A stretch of DNA of 64,000 nucleotides from Tetragonia tetragonoides (taxonomy: Eukaryota; Streptophyta; Magnoliopsida; Caryophyllales; Aizoaceae). Position 1 is the stretch's first letter. Every line of letters starts with the position of its first letter. This document shows, piece by piece, positions 12,899 to 24,717 of this stretch. The notes below the pieces were generated by a model that saw only the letters and a list, made by a program, of their open reading frames with translations, did no database searches and was not told where the DNA came from. The stretch lies in NCBI GenBank assembly GCA_038025085.1, contig CM076144.1, positions 19,661,501-19,725,500 on the forward strand, given 5' to 3'. A program made the position numbers and the translations under genes.

Positions 12899-12913
12899 GA
12901 AGCCCCCACTTCT
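12899..12913 (-). promoter_or_regulatory. Polypurine tract next to 3' LTR
   Basis: The minus strand reads CAGAAGTGGGGGCTTC directly before the LTR start, matching AAAAGTGGGGGCTTC before the plus-strand LTR at 30120. Such tracts prime plus-strand DNA synthesis. The agreement between two different elements fixes the orientation of both. Confidence 0.65.
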
Positions 12914-13479
12914 GCCAAGCTTGTGAAAGAGAAGGTCAAAGTAGTTGCTAAAAATACCTGCAGAGTTTTTTTTTGAAAATGCTTATGTTAGAGAAAAGAT
13001 AAAAAGTAAATCCTGACCGCCTGTGGCCAGGGTTACCTGCTTTGCGGGTGCTAACGTGACGCTAATTTTAATAGCTTCAACATCAAAGAGCGTTGCATAG
13101 CTCTGCCAAAATAATGCCTATGCCTTGCCGATGCAGACGTAAGACTAAATTAGTAGTCTCCCGTCGAAGAGCTTTCATCGCTCCCGATGCCTTGCTGTGT
13201 TTTAAGAAAATGATATGATGCCTGTGTCTTGAGAAATTGTGCCTGTGCCTGCAAAAATTATAATGTTGTGCCTTTGCCTTGGTGAAAAATATATATTGTG
13301 CCTGTGCCTGCAAAAATTAGGTTTTATCGGGTTCCTAGGATAGGAAACCATATTGTAGGGGCAAAATAGTCATTTTGGGTGACGTGCCCGTATCTCCTTG
13401 TCTTCTAACGGTCGAACAATGAAATCCCGCGCGGAATTTAAACTCGTGGGCCCGCACTGTGAGAGGCGAATGAGAAAAG
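12914..13479. other. 3' untranslated region of the minus-strand element, with short tandem repeats
   Basis: Non-coding. Between about 13200 and 13318 a unit containing GTGCCTGTGCCTGCAAAAATT is repeated with variation. It resembles the repeat-prone stretch found before the polypurine tract of the element at 28400-30115, although the unit itself is unrelated. Confidence 0.45.
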
Positions 13480-13680
13480 AGCCCCAGAGGCCACTCGCTG
13501 GGCCGCTAGGCGTGAGCAGCTTTATCGGGCCCGCTCAGCGGCATAGGCTGAGCTGCGGATGCGCTTAGGGTAGCCGCCTGGCTTGGCGGTTTAGCCGCTG
13601 AGGCCAGCGGCTGGGCCGCTTCACCTGGGAGGCCCTGAACCGGGCCGCTGGGCCGGTTCAGCGTTGCGGGTGGGGTTTAA
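13480..13680 (+). promoter_or_regulatory. GC-rich AGCGGC/GCCGCT array upstream of PMD gene
   Basis: A dense cluster of GCCGCT and AGCGGC half-sites (for example TTTAGCCGCTGAGG and CCAGCGGCTGGGCC) lies about 300 bp before the start codon of the PMD gene. A pyrimidine-rich, leader-like stretch follows. The same type of array sits in the U3 of the surrounding LTRs, so I infer promoter function for the antisense gene. Confidence 0.55.
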
Positions 13681-13976
13681 GTGAGAGAAGGCCGATTTTT
13701 TGGGTTATTTCTTCCCCAAAATTTTTGAGCCTCTCTCTCTCTCTTACTCCATTGTTGCCCAATCTTCAATCTTTGCTAATTCTTTCTCAAATTTGCTCCT
13801 TTTTGCTTGCATTTGCTTGCTTTTGCATAATCTTTGCATAATTTGAAGTTTATTTGTGATTTCTCACAAAATTGGGGTGAATTTGTGAGTGGGTTTTTGA
13901 AAACCTTGGAGAGAGAAAATCTGAAAATCCTCCATTTTTGCTTGTTTGTTCTTGCTTGCTTGTTCATCCTTCTTCC

Positions 13977-16690
13977 ATGGCTCAAAAATTGGGAAAGAGG
14001 AGGAGTAAGAGGGTCGAGGTGCAGGAGGAGGTCGAAGAAATCGATATTTTCACAAAGGCTTTCCCACCTCATGTGAAGCCTTCAAAGAGGAAGCCTAATG
14101 TGGCTTTTCCTCAATATCGATACACCCGGTCGGATAGGATGCCCGGCATTTTTTGGGATCGATCAGAGTTGCTTTTCCGACCGGCGACTCATTTGAGTTC
14201 TCGGGCTTCCAAGTTCGTGGTAAGTCCTCAAACTATTGAATTCATAGTTTTATGCATTGAATTTGAGTTTATATGCTTGCATTTGATAGAATTTGTATAG
14301 AATTTGTATGCATTTGTCAAGTTTGTAGCGCATGAGATCTTGCGCCGCTTGAACGAACTTAGAAACATGCTTAGGATTGAACATTTGAATGAATTGTGAT
14401 CCTAAGGAATTGCGAACTTGATCATAGGAACCCGATCGAAATTTGAAGGCCCATGGAAACTATGGCTCTTCCGTTAAGCTTTTCAAAACCTTGCCCAAAG
14501 AGATGCAAGATGCAGGGTTTGGGCCCCTTTGGAGAGCGGTGGAGTCGGTGGAGTGAGTCAAAAGATGTATAGTACGGTTGTCCTTAGAGCGTTTTTGGGA
14601 CACTACCAATACGTTCCACTTCTCTAATGGGGAAATGATGATAACTCCCTCAAAGTTTTCGATGTTGACCGGGGTGTCCTGCGTGGGTACGCCCATTGTT
14701 TATGACGTTTCCATTTGGAAACGTAAGACGAAGTTGGTGGATCTTTTCGGTCCTTGGGCGAATACTTGGGGCCACCACTACCGTTATTTTAGTGAGCTTT
14801 TTATGGCTTTGAAGGACTTGAGGTATACGAGGAATACCTCGGTGGAGCAAAAGGCGAGGATGTTCATCGCCTTTCTTCCTCTATCTTTAGTGATAAGGGG
14901 GAGCGGATTCATGCCATCTACCTCCCGAGTCTGATGGACTGGGATAGAGTGAGAGAGTACAACTGGGGGTTGTCGGGCTACGCAAACTTCTTGAGATGCA
15001 TGCAGTATGCCTACCGCGTGAATGACGAGGGGTACAAGCAGGCAAAACTTCCTGCGGAGAGCTTGCGCGGCTTTTGAAAGGTTTTACAGGTGTGCTTTCT
15101 TACCTTTGTATTTACTTTATTTGATATGCATGATTTAAGTGTGCGGTGCTTAATTTCATGTTTGAATGTAGCCTCGGAGTTGGCACCTACAGGCTGGGCC
15201 TTGGATTTCCCGGTTTGTAGGGCATGGCGCCATAGGGGCCCGGCACCTATGAAGCACTCTCCAACAGTTCAGGGAGGCTTTCCTGCGCATTGACTTGCAC
15301 AAGGTAAACATATTTGCCTTTGTTGTATGGATTGTATTTCTTGGTGTGGAAATATCTTATATTGCATGTTTGTGTAGATTGACTACTTCCCATGGGCGAA
15401 GTATCATGGGTCGGCTTCGAACACCATCCTTGCTTCTAGGGCGGTGGACCGTCAGAGGGTCCTGATTGCGGGCCCATTCTCCTTTGAGTGGTATCTAGGA
15501 GAGCGGATTTTCCGTCAGGTTTATCCTGACATGGAGGGCCCTAGGATTCCTTTGGATCCTCCCTCGTCCATGTTTTTTGTGAGGTGCTTGTCTCGCGAGC
15601 AGGTTGCGGAGGCCATGGTTGGCTCGGATGCTATGCGGTATTTGAGGAAGCCTGCGGAGGACCTGACGGGTCAGTATGAGCAGTTTCTCCGTGATCGCCT
15701 CATGCCCTCATTTGTGGGCTTGAAGATAAGAATTTTACACTTGATATTCTATGCCTTTCTACTTATTTGTAATGATTTACTTTACTTTGTAGGAACCTCG
15801 GGTTGATGACATCGAGGTGGATGTCCCAGACATGCGGGTTAGGGGCCGTTATTATAGTGAGAAGGAGTGTTGGGGGGGAGATCCCTATGACGGAGGATCT
15901 TGATGAGGACATTCAGGGTCTTCCTCTTCCTGTTGGGCATCCAGGGGTAAATTCGTAATTTACCGGAGTGCGAAATATCTTGTCCTCCATTATATGCTTG
16001 TACTAACTTTGCTTTTGTCTATCTTGATCGTGAGCAGACCGGGAAGGTCTTCAAGATGATGCACGCCATGAAGTCTTGGATATCTCGAGCCCTTTCGTAG
16101 GGTACTTGTTCAAGAGCTGATTTGGACAAGGTAAACTTCTATTTGCATTTTTCAAAGTTGCATGCTTTGAAAAATGTGTTTTATAATTTTTCTATGGAAT
16201 GCAGGTTGAGTACAGTCGACCCCTTCCTCGTAGGTCACGACAAGAGGTGCTGTCTGATGATAAGGGTGTGAGCTCTCCCGAACGTAGTCCTTCTCGTGAG
16301 AGGAGCCCTCAGAGGGAGAGTCCTAGGAGAGAGAGGGTGCATGTGCATCGGTTGGACCGCCCTGGTGGGAGTAGGATGACTCCGTATGTGGAGCCTACTC
16401 CTATGCATGTGCCGATATATCCTCCTTATCCTGGGTATACGGGATATCCTTCTTATGGCGGCCTTTATTATCAGCCCCCTGTTCCTGCTCCTATGATGCC
16501 TACCATGCCTCCTCGTTCTTCGTGGGGGTATGACTCGAGCTATGTTGGGGAAGGGAGTTCATATTGGGAGCCTGCCCGACATTCCTCATTTGACCATAGC
16601 CAGGTTGTGGAGTCGATTTTTGGTGATGACGGTCGGAGGACCATTTTGAGGTGCCCCGTACGGATGATGATGCGGGTGATGGAGGTTTTT
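13977..16690 (+). pseudogene. Plant mobile domain (PMD) gene, multi-exon, decayed
   Basis: Exon 1 starts at the ATG at 13977 (MAQKLGKRRSKR, a basic N-terminus) and ends before GTAAGT at 14220. The core at 14578-15060 (ERFWDTTNTFHF, TPSKFSMLTGVS, then REYNWGLSGYANFL) and the part near 15380-15720 (DRQRVLIAGPFSFEWYLGER) match the plant mobile domain, a family linked to transposons and to gene-silencing factors such as MAIN. The 3' part encodes an Arg/Ser- then Pro/Tyr-rich tail (16199-16690). Frameshifts near 14885 and in a G7 run near 15870 and an in-frame TGA near 15074 break the frame. It runs antisense to the element whose 3' LTR is at 11361-12898. Confidence 0.7.
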
Positions 16691-16762
16691 ATGATAATAT
16701 ATTTGTGTGAAATACAGTTGAACATTTGTATTGAACCAAACATTCGGACATTGTGCTTGTAA

Positions 16763-16981
16763 ATATTGCTTGCTTATTTATTGGTCGCTGCACATAATTA
16801 GGCTAATGCAAATGCACAACTAGTCAAGGAAAAGGGCAAGTAATAGCCACTTAGCAAAAAATGGTAAAACCAAAAAGCTAAAATTGGGTGTACCCTAACC
16901 CCCCTAAAAAAATGAAAAAAGGAAAAGGATTAAATAAAAAAAAAAGATGATAAAAGAGAGAAAATATGATAATCAGAACAG

Positions 16982-17012
<31 letters not shown>

Positions 17013-17149
17013 AAATTGTGGAGTTTCCATTAACTATAGGGAAATAATACAAAGTGGAAAGAATAGAAAGAATAGGAAAAAAGAGCCATATTTGAGTCCA
17101 AAACGGTTAAGGAAAGTCTCCAAAATCGGAGAAAAGAGAGTTGTCTCGA
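16763..17149. other. Purine-rich spacer with A30 tract
   Basis: No gene. It contains an uninterrupted A run (about 16982-17010) in a purine-rich stretch. It separates the two plus-strand genes and could hold the 3' end of the PMD transcript. Confidence 0.5.
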
Positions 17150-17335
17150 GAAAGCCGTTCGGCGGCAAGCGGGAGCTGTCCAGCGGCACGCGCTGAGCAG
17201 CGGGGGCGAAAAGAGGGGCCGCCAGGCTCCAGCGGCTGACCGCTGGGGCTCAGCGGCATGCCGCTGGCGCTGAGCGGTGTGCCGCTGGGCCTGTGCTGCA
17301 CTATCGAGAGCTGCTGAGCCCTCATCGGCTGAACC
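17150..17335 (+). promoter_or_regulatory. GC-rich AGCGGC/GCCGCT array upstream of DUF7745-like gene
   Basis: At least eight AGCGGC or GCCGCT half-sites (for example CCAGCGGCTGACCGCTGG and GAGCGGTGTGCCGCTGGG) end only about 15-50 bp before the first ATG. This is the same module as in the LTRs and before the PMD genes. No clear TATA box is visible, so its role as promoter here is inferred from the shared architecture. Confidence 0.5.
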
Positions 17336-17347
17336 CCTGAAGAGAGG

Positions 17348-18841
17348 ATGAGACTTGTGGCTTTTTACTTGAATGCTCTCTTCCATCTCAAGCAAGTTCA
17401 AATCGTATGGAATCTCCTTGAGGCCGCAGTTGAGTTTTGGGACGATAATCTTCATGTCTTCCGCTTTGGGTATAATGAATTATGTCCTCTTCCCGAAGAA
17501 TTTGCCGCTATCCTTGGATTTCCTCATGATCAAGCTCCTGCTACCCCATGGCTTGGAGCAAACCTTGAAGGCTATTACAAGAGGTATCTTGTCCTATCAC
17601 CAACACAAGCTTCCTCCGTTGCTAGGAGTGATGAACTAGACCTCAATGGTGTAATTGACATCTTTTTCCCCAAGGTAAGGGATGACCATGACGTGATGAG
17701 TGAGACCTATTATAAGCATGCTTTTATTTTATGTCTTTTGCATAGGTACCTCTTTGTTGGTGGAGGTAATAAGGGTAGAACTAGCATGCTTAGGATTGTT
17801 GAACAAATTCAAAACGATTTTACCCCTATGTCTCTTGTTCTTGGTCAAACTATTATTTGCTTGGACCGCAAGAAACAAAAGCGGTCTTTTGGCGGATGGA
17901 CGGGAAGCCCTCTTCTTCTCCAAGTAAGTGCTTGCACTTTTGCTTGAATTATTTGTTTGTTAATAAAGTTTGAATATTTGATGGATTTTTAACTTTATAT
18001 ACTTTTGCTTTTGTAGATATGGCTTCTTGAGCACAATTGCTTCATTCAGAGATCTGCTAATGCGCTCAAGTATCAACCGAAGCAATTTCCCGCACGCTTG
18101 AGATTGTATTATGAATCTACCATTGATGAATGGCGTGGGTACCTTAATGCATGTACCTTGCTGCGATTAACCATTAATTGGTGGGGCCTAAAATCCGCAA
18201 TCGGATGCAACAAAGACTCAGGATATTACCAAATCCTTGGCCTCCTTAACTCCACTTATATATTTGCTAGTTGTATTATGCGACAATATGGGAAACGTCA
18301 AATTACCCCACAAAAGGATAGTGTGCCTCCTAACGCGCGAACTTTGACAATTAGTATGGTAAGATCTTGGGAGTGTGCATGGGATCGTCGTCCTAAGTGG
18401 ACCATTCCTCATATCAAGGCGCCCACAGCCATATCATCTGCTTATGAGGTTTGGATGGATTGTAAGACCACAGAGGGTCGCCGTGCATGTAGGAAATCCG
18501 AGCAAGGTAACCTTAAGGCCCAATCGGTCAAAGCTAGCCTAAGACTCTCAAACCCTAATGACCCAAAGGGGAAGGGTAAGAAAAAAGGTGTTAAGCATGT
18601 GAAAGGCATCCTTAATCCGAAGGCCAAGAAAACTTTTGAAAAGGTCACTACTAAACCGCAAGAGGAAGCCCCAGTTCGGGCCAATGATCACGAGGCGTCC
18701 TCAAGCACCCCTCTAGTGGAGATTGAAGAGGAAGAGCCTGCGGTCCGTGAGAGATGGGCTCACAAGGAGCGAGATGCGGAGGGCCCCGTAGCGGATGAGC
18801 CCATAGAAGATGCAGGTCCAAATACTGAAGCTACGAAGTAG
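17348..18841 (+). CDS. DUF7745/plant-mobile-domain-like protein, two exons, intact frame
   Basis: Exon 1 (192 codons) ends before GTAAGT at 17924. A 93-bp intron ends with TTTTGTAG at 18016. Exon 2 reads on in frame to a TAG, giving about 466 residues. The splice joins LLLQ to IWLLEHN, the spot where this family has a conserved Q-I/W-W motif. Residues 1-260 resemble DUF7745/PMD-like proteins (WDDNLHVFRFGYNELCPLPEEFAAILGFP; SMVLGQT-like VLGQTIICLDR). Residues 310-466 are Lys-rich then acidic and low in complexity. No damage is visible, in contrast to every retroelement frame around it. Function is unknown; a nuclear, chromatin- or transposon-related role is only suggested by the PMD link. Confidence 0.65.
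17924..18016 (+). other. Intron of the DUF7745-like gene
   Basis: A phase-0 intron of 93 bp with donor GTAAGTGC, a T-rich interior and acceptor TTTTGCTTTTGTAG. Removing it joins two open frames without a shift, which is the best evidence that this is a real spliced gene. Confidence 0.75.
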
Positions 18842-18870
18842 TCTACATTAAAGCGCATTATGATTAACTC

Positions 18871-19167
18871 ATGTTCATGGACGAAAGACGACTACAAGCT
18901 CTAGATCGTTCCCATATGTACCAACAACGTAGGGGAAGAGCATTCTACAAAAGTGTTCGACCTCAAAATCTGAAAGAAGGCGATTTAGTTTGGAAGAAAT
19001 TACGTGCACCAGTTACAGACCCCAGAGGCAAATTTCGACCAAATTGGTCCGACCCATTCATCATCAAAGACATTCTATTAGGAGGTGCAGTCCGGCTAAT
19101 GGATAATGATCGCATCGAGTTCAGTCAGCTCACAAAATTGGATCAAATCAAGAAGTGCTACGTCTAA
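18871..19167 (+). pseudogene. Tat-lineage integrase C-terminal fragment
   Basis: About 98 codons matching the integrase C-terminal end of the pol remnant at 2230-2742: both share TDPRGKFRP, W(S/D)-PF, a GGA(V/A)RL segment and a D-IEFSQ segment before the stop. The rest of pol is missing upstream, where a stop at 18865 and the DUF7745-like gene abut it. It marks the end of pol for a plus-strand element whose 3' LTR is most likely the one at 30120-31620. Confidence 0.8.
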
Positions 19168-19455
19168 AAAAGTCCTGAAAAAAAAAAGACGTACACAAAT
19201 TAAATGAACTACGCTGGCCTGATTCCACAATTGATACATAGGTAACCCTTTTAATAAGTCGGGCCAAAAATAGACCAAAAATTTCATTCAACTTAATCAA
19301 AAAAGGATAATCTTAATTTAAACTGAACGAATAAGCCTACATTGCGTAAATTAAATTTCCTAAGGTTACAAAAAAGGCAACTCTTGAGGGTTTAAGCTAA
19401 ATAAATTCTTATTAGTTTTTTTTTAAACTAGACTGCCTTTCTTAAAAAGACTACT
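19168..19455. other. Spacer after integrase end
   Basis: A+T-rich, no coding. It lies between the convergent integrase end (plus) and the tail of a minus-strand reading frame. Confidence 0.5.
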
Positions 19456-19544
19456 TTAATCCTTCTTCTCTTTAGAAGGCTTCATTGAAGAGTTCTTCTT
19501 AGAAGAGTTCTTCTTTGAAAGACCTTGGCTTACTGACGACCTAT
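19456..19544 (-). pseudogene. C-terminal tail of an interrupted minus-strand gene (left of CACTA)
   Basis: The minus strand encodes a Ser/Lys-rich tail (GLSKKNSSKKNSSMKPSKEK) ending in TAA at 19456-19458. The matching upstream part is probably the frame at 24718-25070 on the far side of the CACTA insertion, which also becomes Lys-rich (ESKKRKKG). The two frames do not join exactly, so the gene is damaged as well as interrupted. Confidence 0.4.
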
Positions 19545-21914
19545 CACTACAACAAAAATGCTATTTAACCACACTAAAAACCGCTGGTTTACCACACTTT
19601 AAAGCGTAGAAAAAAAAATTTACCACGCTTTTGAAAAGCGTGACTAAAATTAGTGTGGATAATTTACCACACTTTACATTTACTACGCTTTTAAGTGTCA
19701 CAACTTATCCATGATTAATTTCGTGGTTCATACTACGCTTTTTAATGTCACGACTTATCAACACCTATTTTCGTGGGTAATTGTATTTCTCCACACTTTT
19801 CGTGGGTATTTCCTACACTAGAAAGCATGGTAAATAATTGAATGGAACTGTTATTTAGAATTAAAAATGTCAAAATTTTATCACGTTTTTCACGCCAGTA
19901 GCGTGACAATCATTTGAATATTTGTTTTTTTCTGACAATAAATGCTATGCCCAGCAGCCATACGTATTGTGACAAAGATTTCATGCTCAAATATTATCAA
20001 TACATTGTCAAAATGTAAGATTTAACAGAAGGGTTTAGCAACTACATCTCAAAACAAACTCCATTTCTAAAATTAGTTGTTCCTACAACATCACTACAAA
20101 ATATGTTTGTAGGAAATACTAGACGAAATGAACCAATAGTTTTGAACTTTGCCATCAATTGCTCGAGTGACTTTTGAACATTTAAATGCTCGCATTCTCA
20201 TCTCACCTCCTGCATGATCACAAAGGAATAGTAATGTACATTAGTATAAAAGGACCGAGACACCCCCCCTGAGACATCACATCTAGGGAAACAAAGGTCT
20301 TGAAAACATGTGTTCTGCAAATAGCAAAACAACTATCATAATTGAACATACAGATGCAACCACTATCAAATCACCATTAGAATGCAAAAAATGTAGCAAC
20401 CAGAGTGCAATAGGAGCAATGTACCAAAAAAGGAAAAAAAAAAAAAGAAAAAAAAAGGAGTGCACTAGGAGCATCAGAAATGATAGTAGCGGCTCTTGCA
20501 ACAGCAGGGGCTGTTGACAGCACACCAGCAGCTTAGACAGAAGCAACAGCACACCAGCAACGAGCATAGTACGTGACAACAACCTAGCAACTGTACCAAC
20601 AGCCTTAAGTAGAATTCACATAAACAAAACAACAAACATAATATATATAGGCCATTCATGATTACGAGAAGTCATATGTCAGATGAAATTAATTTCTATC
20701 TATATTTGTAGTAGTGACAATACCAAGCTTTTTAGAAACCTCATGTAAACACAACAATTGAGCAAGTAAAACTAGGAACATATGAAGGAAAAAAAAACAG
20801 ATAACTATACTAGGGAGAAAGAAATCAATGCACAATGCAGAGTTAAGAACAATAAAACCTCGAAGGAAAATACCAGTTAACCAAAAGAATGGCCCAAAAA
20901 CATATCAAAGTACAAACTCGTATCAGATAAATTCATGTCACCAAACAGATCACTAAGCATAAGAGCTAGTAGTACCTAATTGCGCTTGTTTCAATTTGCC
21001 AATCCGATCTCTCCTAGTATTCTAAGTCTTTAAACCTGTAAATAACATGTGTAAACAACTTAGAACCACATCATAATTCAGATCAAAAGTTCAGTTTATA
21101 TAGACACCACTAAGAATCATTATAGGAAATAGCAGACGAAATGAAGCGCTAGTCTTGAACTTTGTCATCAATAGCTCCAGCAACTTTTTGAGCATCGATA
21201 TGCTAAAAGTATAATGGCTTGATCTTGTTACAAGATATTTGAGATGTGCCGTGTCACTGACGTATACAATTAGCTTCCTACTGCAACCCGTTATCACCGC
21301 CTTTCATTTCGCTTAAATCTCCATTACTGAATGATGTCAACTTACAAAGAGGAAATAAAGCTATGCAATGATCCAGTGAGCAGTAAAAACCAATACACGA
21401 ATAAGCAAAGAAATGTCATTGCCTTCTTATGATAACACATCTAATTAGCATGTATACATCAGCACTTACATGTATTTATTGGTGCACGAATGTCAAACTA
21501 TGATTCTGTGGACACAACTTTAAATATAAACAGAGTATAGTAAGTTTGAGATAAGCGTCAGTGTAATGTTTGAGCTAAACTGAAGAGCTCATCTCCTTAA
21601 CTTATTTAGAGAAACATACAGGCAACAACTCAGAGAATCTCTCAACTAAACCTAACCAGAAAGGATACATAGTTTATGTGTCTTCCACAGATAAATGTGA
21701 CCACAAAGCAAAAAGTGTCAGATGAATGATGGCGACAAAGAGAATCATAATAAGAGATAAATAGTATTGTCCTCAAGTTTCAAAAATCAATCTTATCACA
21801 AATGCGATTTGAACATGAAAGCATTAAACCAAAATACCTCACAAAAGCCAACAGACCAGACAACACCACTAGAGCCTTTTGCAGCTTTCTAGGACTGCAG
21901 ACCCCGCACAACAG

Positions 21915-22110
21915 CAGTAGTAGAAGCACAGAAGCACCAAAACCAGACCTAAAGACTTTGCAGCATCTCGCTGGGTACTGATCAGACCTACAGGAAAATA
22001 AGACAACCATTTTTGTTGTAGCACCAAAACCAGATCTGAAGACGTTGCAGAAGCTTGCTGTGTACCGATGAGACCTGCTGCAGGAACATCACACCACTAG
22101 TTTTGTTCTC
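21915..22110. repeat. Imperfect tandem duplication of about 95 bp in the CACTA element
   Basis: Two adjacent units share CACCAAAACCAGA(C/T)CT-AAGAC-TTGCAG and a following GATCAGACCT/GATGAGACCT segment. No coding potential; probably internal filler of the transposon. Confidence 0.5.
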
Positions 22111-22586
22111 TAAGTCTAAACCGATCTGCAGTAAACATCACCAACAGCCAGAATTAAATGACAAGAGGATGGGCGCTGCTGGTAATGTGTGTTTGTGAAA
22201 TGTTGGAAGAGAAGTGGGTGATCCCTCCCCCTCCCGCAGTAAATTAAACTAGTTTAGATTCATTATATAGAAAGGAAAAGCAAGGCAAAGACAGACACAA
22301 GGAATATTATGGAAATTAGAGACAGACAGACATCAGTTGATAGTAGTAAAAGAGAAAGGGGAACATTTACAATATGGAAGGAACTACAAAGAAAAGGAGA
22401 AATAGAAAAAAAGTAATGGGAATGGGGTTAGTACCTTGGAGACGCAGGGTATACGCAAGATCCATAGCCTCAGATTAAGAACCACCACCACCAGAGAAAC
22501 ATTCAATTCAATTCAATTCATTTCAATTTAATTCAATTAATAATGGAAGTAGTAAACGTAAAGGAAGATGAAGAAGGTATACATAC

Positions 22587-22825
22587 TGGGATCTGTCTTA
22601 AGGGTGGCAGTGCCAGAGAAGTCACAGGAGCCAGTAGCCATGTTAGAGCGCTGGTAGTAACTGTTAAAGGCATATGAAGCAAGAGCTTTCATTGTGTTGG
22701 GAAGGTAACACAGACCCATCTCAAGTATTGGAGCACAATCAGCTGTGGTAGCGCAGGCGTAGTCAAGACCCATCTGGAGCGCTTCCTCGCTCACGTCGCT
22801 CCAAGCCACACACCACAAAGCATCC
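22587..22825 (-). pseudogene. Captured X8/CBM43 domain exon (callose-binding protein-like)
   Basis: The minus strand encodes WCVAWSDVSEEALQMGLDYA and then a Cys-containing segment up to SYAFNSYYQ, GSCDFSG and DPS. This is the X8 domain of plasmodesmata callose-binding and beta-1,3-glucanase-associated proteins. Five of the six family cysteines are here; the sixth would be in the next exon. The exon ends at a plausible donor (GTATGT at 22586-22581) and a short downstream stretch could encode a Gly-rich tail. A signal peptide is not visible. Its place inside a CACTA element points to transduplication of a host gene fragment. I infer it is not a complete gene. Confidence 0.75.
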
Positions 22826-24717
22826 AGTACTACTACTACTTTATGACAATGAATTATTATTATTATTATTATTACCACCATCAAATTCATTCTCACTTTC
22901 AGTCCCATTCCCATTCCCAATAACAGCACCCTTATTTATTCCATGTGCATCTATGCTCCGATCCCCTGCCTGGATCTTTATATATAATGGAGTACTATGT
23001 CCCAATTACTCTACTTCCTACTTGACTACAACTACCTAACTAGTTCACGCACTAATCTACTACTACTACTACTTGATTAATTAAGTAGTGTGTGCTCAAT
23101 TAACTACTTCACCAACACTAGCAGCCTGTGCTACACTTAGACAACAACAACATACACCAACTCCAAACAGTCGGATCAGCTGCAATTCTGCAAACCAGCA
23201 CTACAATATTTAAACATAGAACTAAAGCATAACAGCCCCAAACAGCAACTGAAACACCAACTCTATACAGTTGCAAATAAACTAGCAACAGGAACTCATT
23301 AAGCAGAAAACCAAGACCTTTTTTGTATGTTTTAAACAACCGTTATGGAGCAACAAGATGAAGTTAACTTCAAAACATCCTAAACAAGGCAACGTTAAAA
23401 GTATATCTCCTGACAATGGATCACAAGCGCTGCATAATACTCACAAATTCCTTCAAATTAAAACACAGAAACAATCTCTATAGATTAGAGCCACCATCTT
23501 CAGAGCTCTAACCTGGGGGGCTCTCCCTTTCACCCCTCAGAGAATCACCATATATTACAAAATCATGTTCTGATTGGTTTGGGAATAGTAATTAACAATA
23601 GTATACATCAACATGTATAGTATGTAAAACGTGAAAAGGAACGCAGGGACAACAACATAACAAAGAGAGTGGAAACAGACCTCTTAGTTGACTAGCAAAA
23701 AAAAGTTCCACATAAACACACAAAGAAAACAAGAGGAAAATAAACATACATACTATACCTGTGAATATGTGATCTATATGACTAGGGAAATACTAAGGTC
23801 CAAGGATTCTCACACTTTATTCTTATTCATTTATTGGTTCTAATCATTTTTTCCAACCCACTTGCTCGTGAAATACTGCAGCTCAAACAATAATATCCGG
23901 AGTATCAGTCACCACTCACCAACGATTCTCACCCACCCAAGCCAAATGAGGTACAATTTGTACCCAAGCAGTTCTCAATCAAGAGAAAGTTACACAAAAA
24001 AAAAAAAAATGTAACCAAAATTCAGAAAATCAAAGCCATCGCTAATTAGATTTCCCACAACTTTAATGGTGCAACACAAAGAACCCTAATATTAAAATGA
24101 AAGCGTATAATTGAAATTGACTAAATTGACGAACACAATTGAAATTTACCAGATATGGCTATGCTTTCTCCGTCACTAAGCACGGCTTGCTCATTAGATA
24201 TGGGCCAACCGGAGTGCAAAGCCACCAAATTTGCCGAAGTTCAGAAAAATGATAAGACAATTGAGAAAATGAGTTCAAAGCCACGCAAAATATCAATTCT
24301 AATATCACCCAAGAATTGAAGGGTTTGTGACTGGCGATTGATAGCGTAACCGATTGAAGATCAGAAAATTTTGAGGATAGAGTGAGAGACTATTTGGAGT
24401 TCAATCTGACAACAAAGGGAGAAAAGAGAACTGATCGAGGACTTCGTGTTTGGGCGTAACGTTTTTTTTCTTTTTTTCATTTGATTTCTTTTTGTTTTTT
24501 ACTTTAGGGCAAACATAAATCTTAAAAGCGCGAACACCAAATTTCTAATTTCTGTAGCAGCCCGCCTCCTCCTAAAATTTTTAGCACGCTCTGAAGTGAG
24601 AAAAAATCCCGCTTTTAATTAAAAAGTGTAGTAAAGTTGCGTGTTCTTCACATTGAATCTCACGCTTTTGAAAGTGTGGAAAAAAAAGTGTCTCCAATTA
24701 AGATATTTGTTGTAGTG

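Larger units (their letters stand above)
19545..24717. mobile_element. CACTA (En/Spm) transposon, non-autonomous, about 5.2 kb
   Basis: Left end CACTACAACAAA and right end TTTGTTGTAGTG are perfect 12-bp terminal inverted repeats of the CACTA type. The subterminal 250 bp on both sides are packed with short motifs (ACCACACTTT, CGCTTTTAAG, AAAGCGTG in both orientations), as expected for transposase-binding subterminal repeats. The flanking trinucleotides are TAT and TTT, a one-mismatch 3-bp target duplication. I see no transposase coding, so it would need help in trans. It carries a host-like X8 exon and inserted into a minus-strand gene of the surrounding Tat-type element. Confidence 0.85.

Noticed and set aside
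20283..20659. Cys/Leu-rich minus-strand frames in the CACTA element that look like membrane proteins
   Set aside because: They come from CAG/GCAACA-rich low-complexity sequence; no conserved motif or continuity.
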